NCBI GenBank assembly: GCA_964019695.1
Contig: OZ026518.1
Location: 72,737,254-72,801,253, forward strand
DNA length: 64,000 nt
Source of the DNA: Loripinus fragilis
Lineage: Eukaryota; Mollusca; Bivalvia; Lucinida; Lucinidae
Reading direction: 5' to 3'
Shown here piece after piece: positions 61,901-63,592 of the stretch. The notes under the pieces were generated by a model. That model saw nothing but the letters and a program-made list of their open reading frames with translations, did not search any database and was not told where the DNA came from. Both the position numbers and the translations under genes were made by a program. How positions within the stretch are numbered: the stretch's first letter is position 1; every line of letters begins with the position of its first letter.

Positions 61901-62781
61901 TGTCTTTTTGAGAGTGGCCATTTTACACAGGTTTTAATGTAGCATATAATTGACCCAACCTAGGAAATTTGCCAATAAATATACTAGGAGTAACTAAATG
62001 TCTGTTCATACCAATAAGGAGACTTGTCATTCACTGTAAAACTGCAAAATAATGTCGAAAAGATTAAAACTTTGGGCTATGTTTCAAACCAAAATTGTGC
62101 CTTTTCTGCAATAAAATAATCGGTGTTCAAAATTATCTAATAGCTTGTATCTGCTATGTAGGGCGCTTGACATATCTATACAAAAAGACATGGGAAATAT
62201 CTAATAGTTTACAAAAATCGGAGAAACTTAGTGCACTTTACCAATACTTTATAGAATGACCTGACAATATGTTTAAAAAATAAACGTCTTGAAATGCATG
62301 TGATAGTTCTAATATGCTGTTTCACACACTGGGGAGCACAGTGGCTCAGTGGTAGAGTGCTTGACTGGAGACCGAGGGGCCGCAGGTTCAAGCCTCACTG
62401 GTGTCACTGTGTTGTGTCCTTGAGCAAGACACATTTATCTTCGCTTAGTACTGGTTCAACCCAGGAAGACCCGTCCCAACATAAATGAAAAATTGTTGAC
62501 TGGGACGTAAAGAATCAAATCTAACTAAACACTGGAAATGTACAAAAACGAAACCTGTACAAAATTCATACATTTTACATGGTATCTACACCTTTTGTTT
62601 GGGAATTTTCTCAAGGTATAACCTAATAATTTCAGGCATTAGACATAATAGAGCAGTATCTGATGAGCACTGGCTATGAGTATAGAAGAATTGACGGAAG
62701 TGTTTCAGCCAAGAAGAGACAAATCATAGTTCGAGAGTTCAACACTGATCCTAACATCTTTGTCTGTTTGATATCAACAAA
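25987..62781 (+). CDS. ERCC6L2: ERCC6L2-like Snf2 DNA helicase/translocase, 3'-incomplete (span of 19 exons)
   Basis: A Swi2/Snf2-family ATPase. ERCC6L2 is a nuclear DNA translocase linked to double-strand-break end joining and transcription-associated genome stability. Joined exons give 2,279 nt (759 codons plus 2 nt) with consistent splice phases. Visible regions: a Tudor-like domain (about residues 4-65); a charged linker (66-285); the ERCC6L2-type lead-in [24 protein letters not shown] before Walker [10 protein letters not shown] (about 319-328); motif Ia region [21 protein letters not shown]; motif II DEVH (447-450), where the family has DEAH; motif [12 protein letters not shown] (474-482); the block [14 protein letters not shown]; a Cys cluster (594-606); NPKYCGKMK, then VLVFSYSTQ (motif IV); and YRRIDGSV. 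Motifs V and VI lie beyond 64000. The Tudor lead-in and exon-by-exon resemblance separate it from ERCC6 and ERCC6L. Exons 10 and 19 are tandemly triplicated. Only the 7-nt first exon is tentative. Confidence 0.93.
26337..26512 (+). repeat. LINE 3' fragment (same family as 33066-34540)
   Basis: Reads in the sense orientation as the last part of the LINE found at 33066-34540. Shared words include 'gaaactgaca.agaaagactg', 'ctcaagaaaggagcacct'-like text, 'cagctagccagttacctgga' and 'gttaatcaaaaatctg', followed by a TGATA-rich tail. It is 5'-truncated, has a small internal deletion, and lies in intron 1. Confidence 0.85.
26524..26600. repeat. Dispersed hairpin repeat (CAGATCAG type)
   Basis: Outer words agcaaacagtgcaaaccctg and tcatctgggtcttcactatt can pair, with 'gatgaaatgcca' and 'gcatttcatc' inside. 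It is the variant subtype also seen at 1905-1975 and 57095-57160. Confidence 0.55.
26785..27046. mobile_element. MITE with long TIRs (family P)
   Basis: Left aggccatccttaaaaaaagt...ttgctgtcac and right gtgacagcaaac...taaggatggcct form an approximately 35-bp TIR with small indels. The interior is AT-rich. It lies in intron 1. Confidence 0.8.
27107..27300 (-). repeat. tRNA-derived SINE (family S)
   Basis: The minus-strand sequence has the A-box-like gtggctcagtagtagagtgc and B-box-like gggttcgag, then the 'gtcctt gagcaagaca' body. It ends with the tail 'gacgtaaagaatcaaatcaa'. Confidence 0.85.
27882..27940. repeat. Dispersed hairpin repeat (CAGATCAG type)
   Basis: acagtatggatccagatcag pairs with gctgatctgggtccaaactg around a short loop. 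Confidence 0.8.
28093..28275 (+). repeat. tRNA-derived SINE (family S)
   Basis: Starts inside the A box (agtggtagagtgcttgact) and has the B box ggttcgagcct. It has the family body and ends 'gggacataaagaatcaaatc'. The first bases are missing. Confidence 0.85.
28483..28543. repeat. Dispersed hairpin repeat, perfect 29-bp arms
   Basis: Left arm 28483-28511 starts aacagtttggacccagatca; right arm 28515-28543 is its exact reverse complement. The loop is 3 nt (cct). This is the cleanest member of the family in the window. Confidence 0.95.
28886..28978 (+). CDS. ERCC6L2: ERCC6L2 exon 2: first half of Tudor-like domain
   Basis: Acceptor tttttcag and donor gtttgt. Encodes [20 protein letters not shown] then [12 protein letters not shown]. 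The pattern 'W..GE.C..P...DGK.Y.A.I' is how the N-terminal Tudor-like domain of ERCC6L2 begins in vertebrates. Phase 1 in, phase 1 out. Confidence 0.9.
29522..29623 (+). CDS. ERCC6L2: ERCC6L2 exon 3: second half of Tudor-like domain
   Basis: Acceptor cacttatag and donor gtgagt. Encodes [20 protein letters not shown] then [13 protein letters not shown]. The VKFDGY...EEVDV block is the second Tudor strand pair; such domains read methylated or unmodified peptide tails. Phase 1 in, phase 1 out. Confidence 0.9.
30078..30145. repeat. Dispersed hairpin repeat (CAGATCAG type)
   Basis: aaacagagtagactctgatc and gatctgggtctgctctgttt are the arms; the centre is ggcagctc...gagcttcc. Confidence 0.8.
30300..30425. 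repeat. MITE family J, partial copy
   Basis: Contains 'gaacatatgttttggaggtc', 'aaaagaatcgtctcattgag' and 'tttgagtacccacaacttgt', the central palindrome region of family J. Confidence 0.65.
30961..31173 (+). CDS. ERCC6L2: ERCC6L2 exon 4: charged linker
   Basis: Acceptor ctttatag and donor gtatag. Encodes a Ser/Lys-rich stretch ([20 protein letters not shown]...) ending GKEKKK, the first residues of a motif repeated in exon 5. No fold is recognised; a disordered linker between the Tudor-like domain and the ATPase is likely. Confidence 0.85.
31310..31378. repeat. Dispersed hairpin repeat (CAGATCAG type)
   Basis: cggatcagactctgggatca... and cagtctaatcttgatctgag... form an imperfect hairpin around gcttcttcagtagca. 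Confidence 0.6.
31506..31745. mobile_element. MITE family O
   Basis: Ends tccgaggttataaaac and gaaaacctccgggcc. It carries an inner palindrome aaatgccaacaattgttggc and the words 'gagcacgaaattt' / 'aaattctgtgctc'. An opposite-orientation copy lies at 46796-47036. Confidence 0.75.
31863..32282. mobile_element. TIR element family W
   Basis: Left ccagtgattttcctaagcc and right ggtaagaaaatccctg are inverted matches; 'ttaac' follows the right end and precedes the left. Fragments with the same ends lie near 36120-36160, 47640-47805 and 61002-61320. Confidence 0.55.
32643..33026. mobile_element. MITE U nested in family F copy
   Basis: The left end (aggcaaaaa...gtgtggcgcaggttac) and right end (gtaacctgaaccacacat...ttacttggcct) are inverted matches. 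Comparison with the uninterrupted F copies shows it inserted between 'gacgatt' and 'tacaatagc'. Confidence 0.7.
33066..34540 (-). pseudogene. LINE with RT and PHD-like finger, 5'-truncated
   Basis: The minus-strand non-LTR retrotransposon is antisense to the host gene in intron 4. Visible in order: [33 protein letters not shown] (first catalytic Asp), [13 protein letters not shown], and [12 protein letters not shown] (catalytic YADD). A stop or frameshift follows at about 34022-34035, then [13 protein letters not shown] treble-clef finger comes next ([23 protein letters not shown]...YRCAQC), then [38 protein letters not shown] and [12 protein letters not shown] to the C-terminus. The finger between palm and thumb has PHD-like spacing and is known from some invertebrate LINEs. 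The endonuclease is lost and the reading frame is broken. Confidence 0.9.
34780..34980. mobile_element. MITE family J
   Basis: Runs from 'aggcctccagataagagtgt' through the central palindrome 'tactcaaaagaacggtctcc / atgagacggttcttttgagc' to 'tttacgcaaatta...tggccccatg'. Confidence 0.8.
35180..35396 (+). CDS. ERCC6L2: ERCC6L2 exon 5: linker with repeated KKKGIV..GGEAV motif
   Basis: Acceptor gattttag and donor gtgagt. Encodes [19 protein letters not shown], then [17 protein letters not shown], an acidic DDDGDDDE run, and [20 protein letters not shown]. With the end of exon 4, the words [13 protein letters not shown] (about 136-148) and [13 protein letters not shown] (about 193-205) match at 11 of 13 positions. 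Phase 1 in, phase 2 out. Confidence 0.88.
35541..35759. mobile_element. TA-flanked MITE (TACTGTAAATTC type)
   Basis: Left tactgtaaattcaaaaattt and right aaatttatgaatttacagta. The interior carries several 'tttcgcgaa'-like words. Ends and TA fit a Tc1/mariner-type MITE. Intron 5. Confidence 0.85.
35840..35957. repeat. MITE family K, truncated copy
   Basis: Starts tacagtaaaacggccactc and continues through 'gaccaattattgcataatgc' to 'ctccccttggagcat', then breaks off. Full copy at 40452-40659. Confidence 0.75.
36670..36794 (+). CDS. ERCC6L2: ERCC6L2 exon 6: linker
   Basis: Acceptor cattgcag and donor gtaaga. Encodes [20 protein letters not shown] then [20 protein letters not shown]. Acidic and Ser-rich, no fold recognised. 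Phase 2 in, phase 1 out. Confidence 0.88.
36855..36965. repeat. MITE family J, partial copy
   Basis: 'aaacatttgtttgggtgctc', 'aaaagaactgtctcattgag' and 'tttgagtacccacaacatat' are present; the outer ends are incomplete. Confidence 0.65.
36978..37064. mobile_element. MITE family M
   Basis: Starts caggggccactcagataata and ends ggactggcccctgtg, with 'cttattactttgtggcatac' inside. A second copy lies at 39036-39151. Confidence 0.7.
37248..37449 (+). repeat. tRNA-derived SINE (family S) with 14-bp target duplication
   Basis: The flanking 14-mer tcaatggccagaca occurs at 37234-37247 and 37450-37463. The element has A-box-like cagtggctcagtgac and B-box-like gggttcaggcct. Its tail is a run of caaa after 'gacgtaaagaatc'. 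The duplication shows LINE-driven retroposition. Confidence 0.92.
38083..38186 (+). CDS. ERCC6L2: ERCC6L2 exon 7: lead-in to ATPase
   Basis: Acceptor tctcttgcag and donor gtaagc. Encodes [20 protein letters not shown] then [15 protein letters not shown]. The F(D/E)DEDLEKP block followed by a 'F.LS..G' strand is characteristic of ERCC6L2 just before helicase motif Q. Phase 1 in, phase 0 out. Confidence 0.92.
38205..38450. mobile_element. MITE family F
   Basis: Left catgggtgaaagttttcagg and right attttgaactttcacccatg. The inner hairpin gaggctgactttccatag / aaagtcagcctc is intact. 'cattat' lies on both sides. Confidence 0.8.
38865..38993 (+). CDS. ERCC6L2: ERCC6L2 exon 8: helicase motifs Q and I
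   Basis: Acceptor gtttggcag and donor gtaaga. Encodes [20 protein letters not shown], then [20 protein letters not shown] and TVQ. The Walker A Lys and Thr are intact. Phase 0 in, 0 out, 43 codons. Confidence 0.97.
39017..39385. mobile_element. MITE family L with MITE M nested
   Basis: The L copy begins 'tacagtgaagtccattcta' and resumes at 39152 with 'gtccattcataatgctatg', 'aaaatgaccatttcatggtc' and 'gttataataggtgtg'. The M element (39036-39151, caggggccagtccag ... ggactggcccctg) is inserted near its left end. Confidence 0.65.
39407..39597 (-). repeat. tRNA-derived SINE (family S) with target duplication
   Basis: Minus-strand SINE flanked by tttttcaccaaa on both sides (about 12 bp). The body and tail match other copies; the A box is shortened. 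Confidence 0.85.
39837..39905. repeat. Dispersed hairpin repeat, degraded
   Basis: aacagtatggatcctgatca then 'catactgatctgttcc'; the right arm is decayed. Confidence 0.4.
39968..40128 (+). repeat. Second SINE-like family (T)
   Basis: Starts 'gagctggcatggtgtagtgt' and has the B-box-like word caagtttgatccccag. It ends 'gttggtgggacattaaacac' with an aca-rich tail. A second copy is at 54938-55095. The start resembles a tRNA A box, but the assignment as tRNA-derived is an inference. Confidence 0.65.
40452..40659. mobile_element. MITE family K, full copy
   Basis: tacagtaaaacctgtgttaa at the left; cgttttacacagggtttactgta at the right. The middle word 'gcttcctttgaagc' is palindromic. TA ends fit Tc1/mariner-type. 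Confidence 0.88.
40772..40852. repeat. Dispersed hairpin repeat (CAGATCAG type)
   Basis: aaacagttcagacccagatc pairs with gatcattgtctaccctgttt around ctgcttctgaagaagcag. Confidence 0.75.
40989..41072 (+). CDS. ERCC6L2: ERCC6L2 exon 9
   Basis: Acceptor tgctttcag and donor gtataa. Encodes [28 protein letters not shown], the helix following Walker A and a basic loop. Phase 0 in, 0 out. Confidence 0.95.
41403..41475. repeat. Dispersed hairpin repeat (CAGATCAG type)
   Basis: The inner arms agactgcttcagaagcagtct are self-complementary; outer words 'gatcctaatc' and 'gatcttggtctgcactgtt' are diverged. Confidence 0.65.
41629..41697 (+). pseudogene. Truncated duplicate of ERCC6L2 exon 10 (copy a)
   Basis: Matches the first 68 or so nt of exon 10 (from 'ttatctgat' to 'ggaccagg'), then jumps to intron sequence resembling that downstream of copy b ('aacataccaag'). 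The donor and second half are missing. Compared with copies b and c it has amino-acid changes (Ser to Leu, Glu to Lys, Pro to His), as expected of a decaying copy. Confidence 0.88.
41751..41875 (+). CDS. ERCC6L2: ERCC6L2 exon 10, copy b
   Basis: Acceptor ttattcacag and donor gtacat. Encodes [20 protein letters not shown] then [20 protein letters not shown] and IR, the motif Ia region. Length 125 nt, phase 0 in and 2 out, so it joins exon 9 to exon 11 in frame. The ttattcacag acceptor is the more canonical of the two intact copies. Confidence 0.93.
41935..42059 (+). CDS. ERCC6L2: ERCC6L2 exon 10, copy c (alternative)
   Basis: A second intact 125-nt copy, acceptor ttattcaaag and donor gtacat. 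It encodes exactly the same 41 residues as copy b, with six differences that are all synonymous. It begins 184 bp after copy b, separated by only 59 nt. Because 125 is not a multiple of three, including both copies would shift the frame. They must be used alternatively or one is silent. Confidence 0.8.
42103..42516. mobile_element. TIR element family N (CTTGAAAAG type) with palindromic insert
   Basis: Left gggttcgcacaggcttgaaa and right ccttgcctgtatgaacc are diverged inverted ends. The interior repeats ccttgaaaagtacttga-like words. A related fragment begins at 38472. A perfect palindrome (42274-42338) lies inside. Confidence 0.65.
42266..42346. repeat. Long perfect palindrome, 32-bp arms and 1-nt centre
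   Basis: Left arm 42274-42305 (taaaattgttgtcccttta...) and right arm 42307-42338 are exact reverse complements around a single a. With one mismatch the pairing extends to about 40 bp. Confidence 0.92.
43140..43201. repeat. Dispersed hairpin repeat, 29-bp arms
   Basis: Arms 43140-43168 and 43173-43201 (aacagtgtggatgcagatca...) pair with one mismatch; the loop is tgat. Confidence 0.92.
43202..45646. other. Intron 10 stretch with no recognised element
   Basis: AT-rich intron sequence. The only coding-like trace is a zinc-finger linker relic near 44409-44475. No TIR ends or SINE boxes recognised. Confidence 0.5.
44409..44475 (+). pseudogene. Possible relic of C2H2 zinc-finger linkers
   Basis: The frame encodes [20 protein letters not shown], two words resembling the H-T-G-E-K-P-Y linker of C2H2 finger arrays. 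They are only 11 residues apart instead of 28. Cys and His ligands are missing. It could be an internally deleted gene fragment or chance. Confidence 0.3.
45715..45921 (+). repeat. tRNA-derived SINE (family S) with long flanking repeat
   Basis: A box cagtggctcagtggtagggt and B box ggttcgaacct; the tail is a caaa run. A segment of about 68 bp on the left (45647-45714, from 'caacaaaaggcatctgat') recurs on the right (45922-45990) with about five differences. This is far longer than a usual target duplication. Confidence 0.85.
46037..46136 (+). CDS. ERCC6L2: ERCC6L2 exon 11
   Basis: Acceptor gtttgacag and donor gtaaaa. Encodes [20 protein letters not shown] then [13 protein letters not shown]. 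The block '[11 protein letters not shown]' is motif Ib/Ic of Snf2 ATPases ('E.ALTTYETLR' in vertebrate ERCC6L2). Phase 2 in, 0 out. Confidence 0.95.
46340..46485 (+). repeat. tRNA-derived SINE, diverged and 3'-shortened
   Basis: ggagtgcagtggctcaactg, gtagagcattaatctgcgga, 'gtcactgtgttatgtct' and 'agcaagacactttatcc' are visible; the tail is absent. The start keeps a more tRNA-like D-arm to anticodon-arm sequence than the other copies. Confidence 0.75.
46796..47036. mobile_element. MITE family O, inverted copy
   Basis: ctccgaggttataaaac at the left and gttttataacctcgg at the right give a clear TIR; the palindrome with caacaattgttg is shared with 31506-31745 in the opposite orientation. Confidence 0.82.
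47147..47395. mobile_element. MITE family F
   Basis: ggtgaaagttttcaggatta at the left and attttgaactttcaccca at the right; inner hairpin gaggctgactttctatag / aaagtcagcctc. Confidence 0.8.
47486..47545 (+). CDS. ERCC6L2: ERCC6L2 exon 12: motif II, DEVH
   Basis: Acceptor taatttcag and donor gtatga. Encodes [20 protein letters not shown]. This is Walker B; the catalytic Asp-Glu and the His are present, and Val replaces the usual Ala. 60 nt, phase 0 in and out. Confidence 0.95.
47640..47805. repeat. Family W repeat fragment
   Basis: Has 'gaattgggaaggggccgata', 'ccccaaatcaagcctaggaa' and 'aaatccctgc', matching in inverse the left end of 31863-32282. Confidence 0.55.
48185..48372. mobile_element. 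MITE family J, well-preserved copy
   Basis: From aggcctttagttaagaacg to ctaaacctatg. The central palindrome actcaaaagaaccgtctcat / atgagacggttcttttgaga is nearly perfect. Confidence 0.85.
48389..48504 (+). CDS. ERCC6L2: ERCC6L2 exon 13: motif III
   Basis: Acceptor tggtttcag and donor gtaaag. Encodes [20 protein letters not shown] then [28 protein letters not shown] is motif III. Phase 0 in, 2 out. Confidence 0.96.
48600..48663. repeat. Dispersed hairpin repeat (CAGATCAG type)
   Basis: acattgtggacctagatcag pairs with ctgatttgggtccacacta; centre ctgctcctagaggagcag. Confidence 0.85.
48829..49030 (+). repeat. tRNA-derived SINE, strongly diverged
   Basis: 'gggagcacagtggcttaatt', 'catggtttgagcttcgtcag', 'gtccttgagca' and 'gactgggatgtaaaac' follow the family order. 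The oldest-looking copy. Confidence 0.6.
49148..49215. repeat. Dispersed hairpin repeat (CAGATCAG type)
   Basis: acaaacagtgcagatccaga and gatcagggtcttccctattt; centre ctgctctgaagaagcag. Confidence 0.75.
49673..49788 (+). CDS. ERCC6L2: ERCC6L2 exon 14
   Basis: Acceptor catcacaacag and donor gtatgt. Encodes [20 protein letters not shown] then [19 protein letters not shown]. Matches the segment after motif III where vertebrate ERCC6L2 has WAVPG and QRHTATKRELA. Phase 2 in, 1 out. Confidence 0.95.
49880..49972. repeat. Dispersed hairpin repeat, partly duplicated
   Basis: 'tgatcaggcagcacctgcct', 'gatcagggtgtactctgtta' and then a second right arm 'cctgatctgggtctgctctg' suggest a duplicated arm. 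Confidence 0.55.
49990..50171. mobile_element. MITE family K
   Basis: tacagtaaaacctgttttaa at the left and gtggctttactgta at the right; middle 'gctccaagagagcat'. Shorter than 40452-40659. Confidence 0.82.
50519..50716 (+). repeat. tRNA-derived SINE (family S)
   Basis: gcagttgctcagtggtagag and ggttcgagcctcaccggcgt are the A- and B-box regions; it ends 'gggacataaagaatcaaatc'. A short aaacacc word lies on both sides. Confidence 0.88.
50910..50993 (+). CDS. ERCC6L2: ERCC6L2 exon 15
   Basis: Acceptor ttttcccag and donor gtaatt. Encodes [20 protein letters not shown] then ADQLPKK. '(L/I)RR.KTLI.DQLPKK' is strongly conserved in ERCC6L2 proteins. Phase 1 in, 1 out. Confidence 0.96.
51050..51188. 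repeat. MITE family J, half copy
   Basis: 'tctcatcgagacgattcttt', 'gagtacccacaacatgtgtt', 'ttggttgagaaataataaaa' and 'cacactcttatctgggggcc' match the family; the opposite half is short. Confidence 0.7.
51202..51451. mobile_element. MITE family L, full copy
   Basis: tacagtgcagtcccttaata at the left and gagcctgcactgta at the right. The inner palindrome is gaattataggaaaatgacca / tggtcattttcctataattc. Confidence 0.85.
51844..52036. mobile_element. MITE family J
   Basis: atcaggcctccagataagag at the left and tatctggacccatgat at the right. The central palindrome is decayed (gattcgtctcaatgagacg). Confidence 0.8.
52351..52700. mobile_element. MITE family L, long copy
   Basis: 'gtagttcctttatgacacac' at the left and 'ataacgggactgcact' at the right; 'ttacaaaggaattata' occurs twice, so it may be a duplicated or composite L element. 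Confidence 0.7.
52735..53985. repeat. Unclassified repeat region V inserted within L-type sequence
   Basis: Bounded by L-type text on both sides ('ataacacacctcg' before, 'cctcgttataacacag' after). Near both ends it has runs of aacctttaat-like words. The middle (53100-53800) shows a 'ccggggggaggacccggaac' word and no gene. Confidence 0.45.
54186..54334 (+). CDS. ERCC6L2: ERCC6L2 exon 16: inter-lobe region with Cys cluster
   Basis: Acceptor tactttcag and donor gtatat. Encodes [35 protein letters not shown], and the cluster [15 protein letters not shown] (Cys 594-596 and 605-606). Vertebrate ERCC6L2 has a similar Cys-rich turn here, possibly metal-binding. Phase 1 in, 0 out. Confidence 0.95.
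54346..54536. mobile_element. MITE family J
   Basis: 'gtcaggcctttagtaaagag' to 'tttatctaaacctatg', with central actcaaaagaaccgtctcaa / tgagatggttctttta. It lies 12 bp after exon 16. Confidence 0.83.
54646..54840. mobile_element. MITE family J
   Basis: 'tcaggcctccagataagagt' to 'tctctggatctatgc', centre ccaactgtctcaatgagacg. Confidence 0.82.
54938..55095 (+). repeat. SINE-like family T
   Basis: 'gccaccatggtgtagtgggt', 'cacaagtttgatccctggct' and 'gttggtggaacattaaacac'; matches 39968-40128 along its length. Confidence 0.7.
55446..56340. repeat. GTCCGTCC-type dispersed repeat (CCCCCGACGACGTC start)
   Basis: Begins 'tatcccccgacgacgtcaga', then 'gggatatagttttggcgtgt' and a ccgtccgtcc run. It continues with text such as 'catatctcagtacctattgg' and repeated 'aaggtca' phrases. 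Confidence 0.6.
56388..56885. repeat. GTCCGTCC-type dispersed repeat (ATGCCCCCAAAGG start)
   Basis: Begins 'tatgcccccaaaggaacttt', then 'aggaggcatatagtaatcgc' and a gtccgtctgtccgtcc run. Three internal repeats of about 130-150 bp follow, each ending 'tgaccttga.ct...cctagtttt' with 'gtgcatatctc'. Confidence 0.7.
57095..57160. repeat. Dispersed hairpin repeat (variant subtype)
   Basis: agcaaacagtgcaaacccag and catccgggtcttcactgttt; inner words atgaattgcca / cctttcat. Confidence 0.6.
57683..57893. repeat. Tandem-plus-inverted repeat block
   Basis: Three direct units of about 58 bp (catgaatactttgggtctcc...gtgaagcctgaaggga), then a fourth in inverted orientation (cttcgggcttcacatt...cccaaagtattcatgattcc). 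The whole block can fold into a long stem. Confidence 0.8.
57921..58157 (+). CDS. ERCC6L2: ERCC6L2 exon 17
   Basis: Acceptor atattttcag and donor gtaaga. 79 codons. It includes [19 protein letters not shown], a basic helix, [20 protein letters not shown] and YCGKMK. The '[11 protein letters not shown]...NPKY.GKMK' framework is that of the start of the second RecA lobe in ERCC6L2. The coding bias (many CpG and G/C third positions) is stronger than in neighbouring exons. Confidence 0.96.
58160..58640. other. Intron 17 stretch without recognised element
   Basis: No TIR or SINE box identified. The words 'aagaatccatcatgagcgtg' and 'gaataatggattctttttct' hint at a degraded inverted repeat. Confidence 0.35.
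58640..58791. repeat. GTCCGTCC-type dispersed repeat (GTCTCCCAACATTAG start)
   Basis: Begins 'tttttgtctcccaacattag', then 'aaggagactattaaaatggg' and a gtccgtccgtc run. Short, cut by the next element. Confidence 0.6.
58792..60522. repeat. GCTCACCTGAACCGAAGG repeat with about 475-bp internal tandems
   Basis: Starts 'tagctcacctgaaccgaagg', then a ccgtccgtccg run. About 3.5 copies of a 470-480-bp unit follow, each containing 'tcacatgaccaagatggc', 'catatatggtaaaa' and 'ttggtatgtagcattg'. It ends 'gatcaggtgagcgcctcagg...ccttcaggtcctctagt'. The start (gctcacctga) and end (tcaggtgagc) are inverted. A second copy runs off the window at 63593. Confidence 0.82.
60839..60903. repeat. Dispersed hairpin repeat (CAGATCAG type)
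   Basis: aacagcttagatccagatca pairs with tgatcaggatctgcaaagtt; centre gctggcttctggcgaagcca. Confidence 0.75.
61002..61320. repeat. Family W repeat fragment
   Basis: 'cagggaattttctacctttc', 'ggggctaggggcctgttgaa' and an inner inverted pair tggcataaaaatgtgaatg / ttcacatttttatgc. Related to 31863-32282 in inverse orientation. Confidence 0.6.
61322..61450. repeat. MITE family J, partial copy
   Basis: 'cttattgagacgactctttt', 'gagtacccacaacatatgtt' and 'cacactcttatctggaggcc'. Confidence 0.72.
61451..61545 (+). repeat. SINE fragment
   Basis: 'gctggttcaagccacatggg' resembles the B-box region and 'gtcatgtgtccttgaacaag' the body; both ends lost. Confidence 0.45.
61601..61672 (+). CDS. ERCC6L2: ERCC6L2 exon 18: motif IV region
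   Basis: Acceptor tttcatctag and donor gtaatt. Encodes [24 protein letters not shown]. 'VL(V/L)FS.ST' is Snf2 motif IV. Phase 0 in, 0 out. Confidence 0.96.
61742..61941. mobile_element. MITE family K
   Basis: tacagtaaaatggccactca at the left; the right end reads gccattttacacaggttttaatgta, one base off the usual ttactgta. Middle 'gccccaaggggtgcatt'. Confidence 0.82.
62330..62529 (+). repeat. tRNA-derived SINE (family S), well preserved
   Basis: ggggagcacagtggctcagt, ggtagagtgcttgactggag and the B box ggttcaagcct. The body follows to 'gggacgtaaagaatcaaatc'. acactgg lies on both sides (7 bp). Confidence 0.9.
62636..62781 (+). CDS. ERCC6L2: ERCC6L2 exon 19, copy 1 (functional)
   Basis: Acceptor aataatttcag and donor gtaagc. 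Encodes [20 protein letters not shown], then [20 protein letters not shown] and IFVCLISTK. 'YRR.DGS' and 'I..CL(I/V)ST' are second-lobe landmarks just before motif V (AGGLGLN), which should open the next exon. 146 nt, phase 0 in and 2 out. The only one of three copies with a proper acceptor. Confidence 0.95.
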
Positions 62782-62803
62782 GTAAGCATATTTCATAGTC
62801 TAT

Positions 62804-62949
62804 CCATTAGATATAATAGAGCAGTATCTGATGAGTACTGGGTATGAGTATAGAAGAATTGATGGCAGTGTTTTAGCCAAGAAGAGACAGATCATAGTCC
62901 GAGAGTTCAACACTGATCCTAACATCTTTGTTTGTTTGATATCAACAAA
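62804..62949 (+). pseudogene. Duplicate of ERCC6L2 exon 19, copy 2
   Basis: A tandem copy starting 168 bp after copy 1. The aligned frame is open and the donor gtaagc is kept. The acceptor is lost: 'tctat' stands where copy 1 has 'ttcag', and the gap after copy 1 is only 22 nt. Ser to Leu at the tca to tta change. Reading through from copy 1 meets a stop at once (aag taa). Confidence 0.9.
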
Positions 62950-62971
62950 GTAAGCATATTTCTTAGTCTTG

Positions 62972-63117
62972 TCATTAGACATAATTGAGCAGTATCTGAT
63001 GAGCACTGGGTATGAGTATAGAAGAATTGATGGAAGTGTTTCAGCCAAGAAGAGACAAATCATAGTCCGAGAGTTCAACACTGATCCTAACATCTTTGTT
63101 TGCTTGATATCAATAAA
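62972..63117 (+). pseudogene. Duplicate of ERCC6L2 exon 19, copy 3
   Basis: A third copy, again 168 bp further on, with an open aligned frame and donor gtaagc. There is no acceptor AG at the aligned start (cttg precedes it), and the last full codon is ata rather than aca. Body identity to copy 1 is high. Confidence 0.9.
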
Positions 63118-63124
63118 GTAAGCA

Positions 63125-63333
63125 TACAGTAAAACCTGTGTAAAACGGCCACTCAAAAATAGACAAATCAAAGGTCTTAATGACAAATGGTAGCTTAATG
63201 AAGGTTCAAAGTATTGCAGAATGCTCCACTTGGAGCATTCTGCAATACTTTTGACCTGAATTAAGCAATAATTGTTCTTGAAAACCGTTTTTTTGTCTTT
63301 TTAAAGGGGCCGTTTTACTCAGGTTTTACTGTA
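63125..63333. mobile_element. MITE family K
   Basis: tacagtaaaacctgtgtaaa at the left and actcaggttttactgta at the right; middle 'gctccacttggagcat'. It begins 7 bp after exon 19 copy 3. Confidence 0.88.
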
Positions 63334-63592
63334 TTTCTTCTAGCAGGTCACACTTTGTGTATTTAAGCATTGAAGCCTGTGTCAAGACTGCTTGTGTCAA
63401 AGCCAACACTACTCTCATATGGGATAGTACCAATATTTTTAAAACAAATGGGCTGATTTATTAACAGGAAAATGATATGTTTATATTTGATTTAAATCGA
63501 CTTCAGAGTATATGCACAAATACTGCCAAGGACTTTATTTACTGCCTCCTTGATTGAGTTGTTTATATGTGTGCATTTGTTTGTATCCCTTT

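Noticed and set aside
62800..63186. A 128-codon open frame on the minus strand with internal repeats
   Set aside because: It is the antisense shadow of the tandem exon 19 copies; the repeats come from the duplicated exon, not from a gene.
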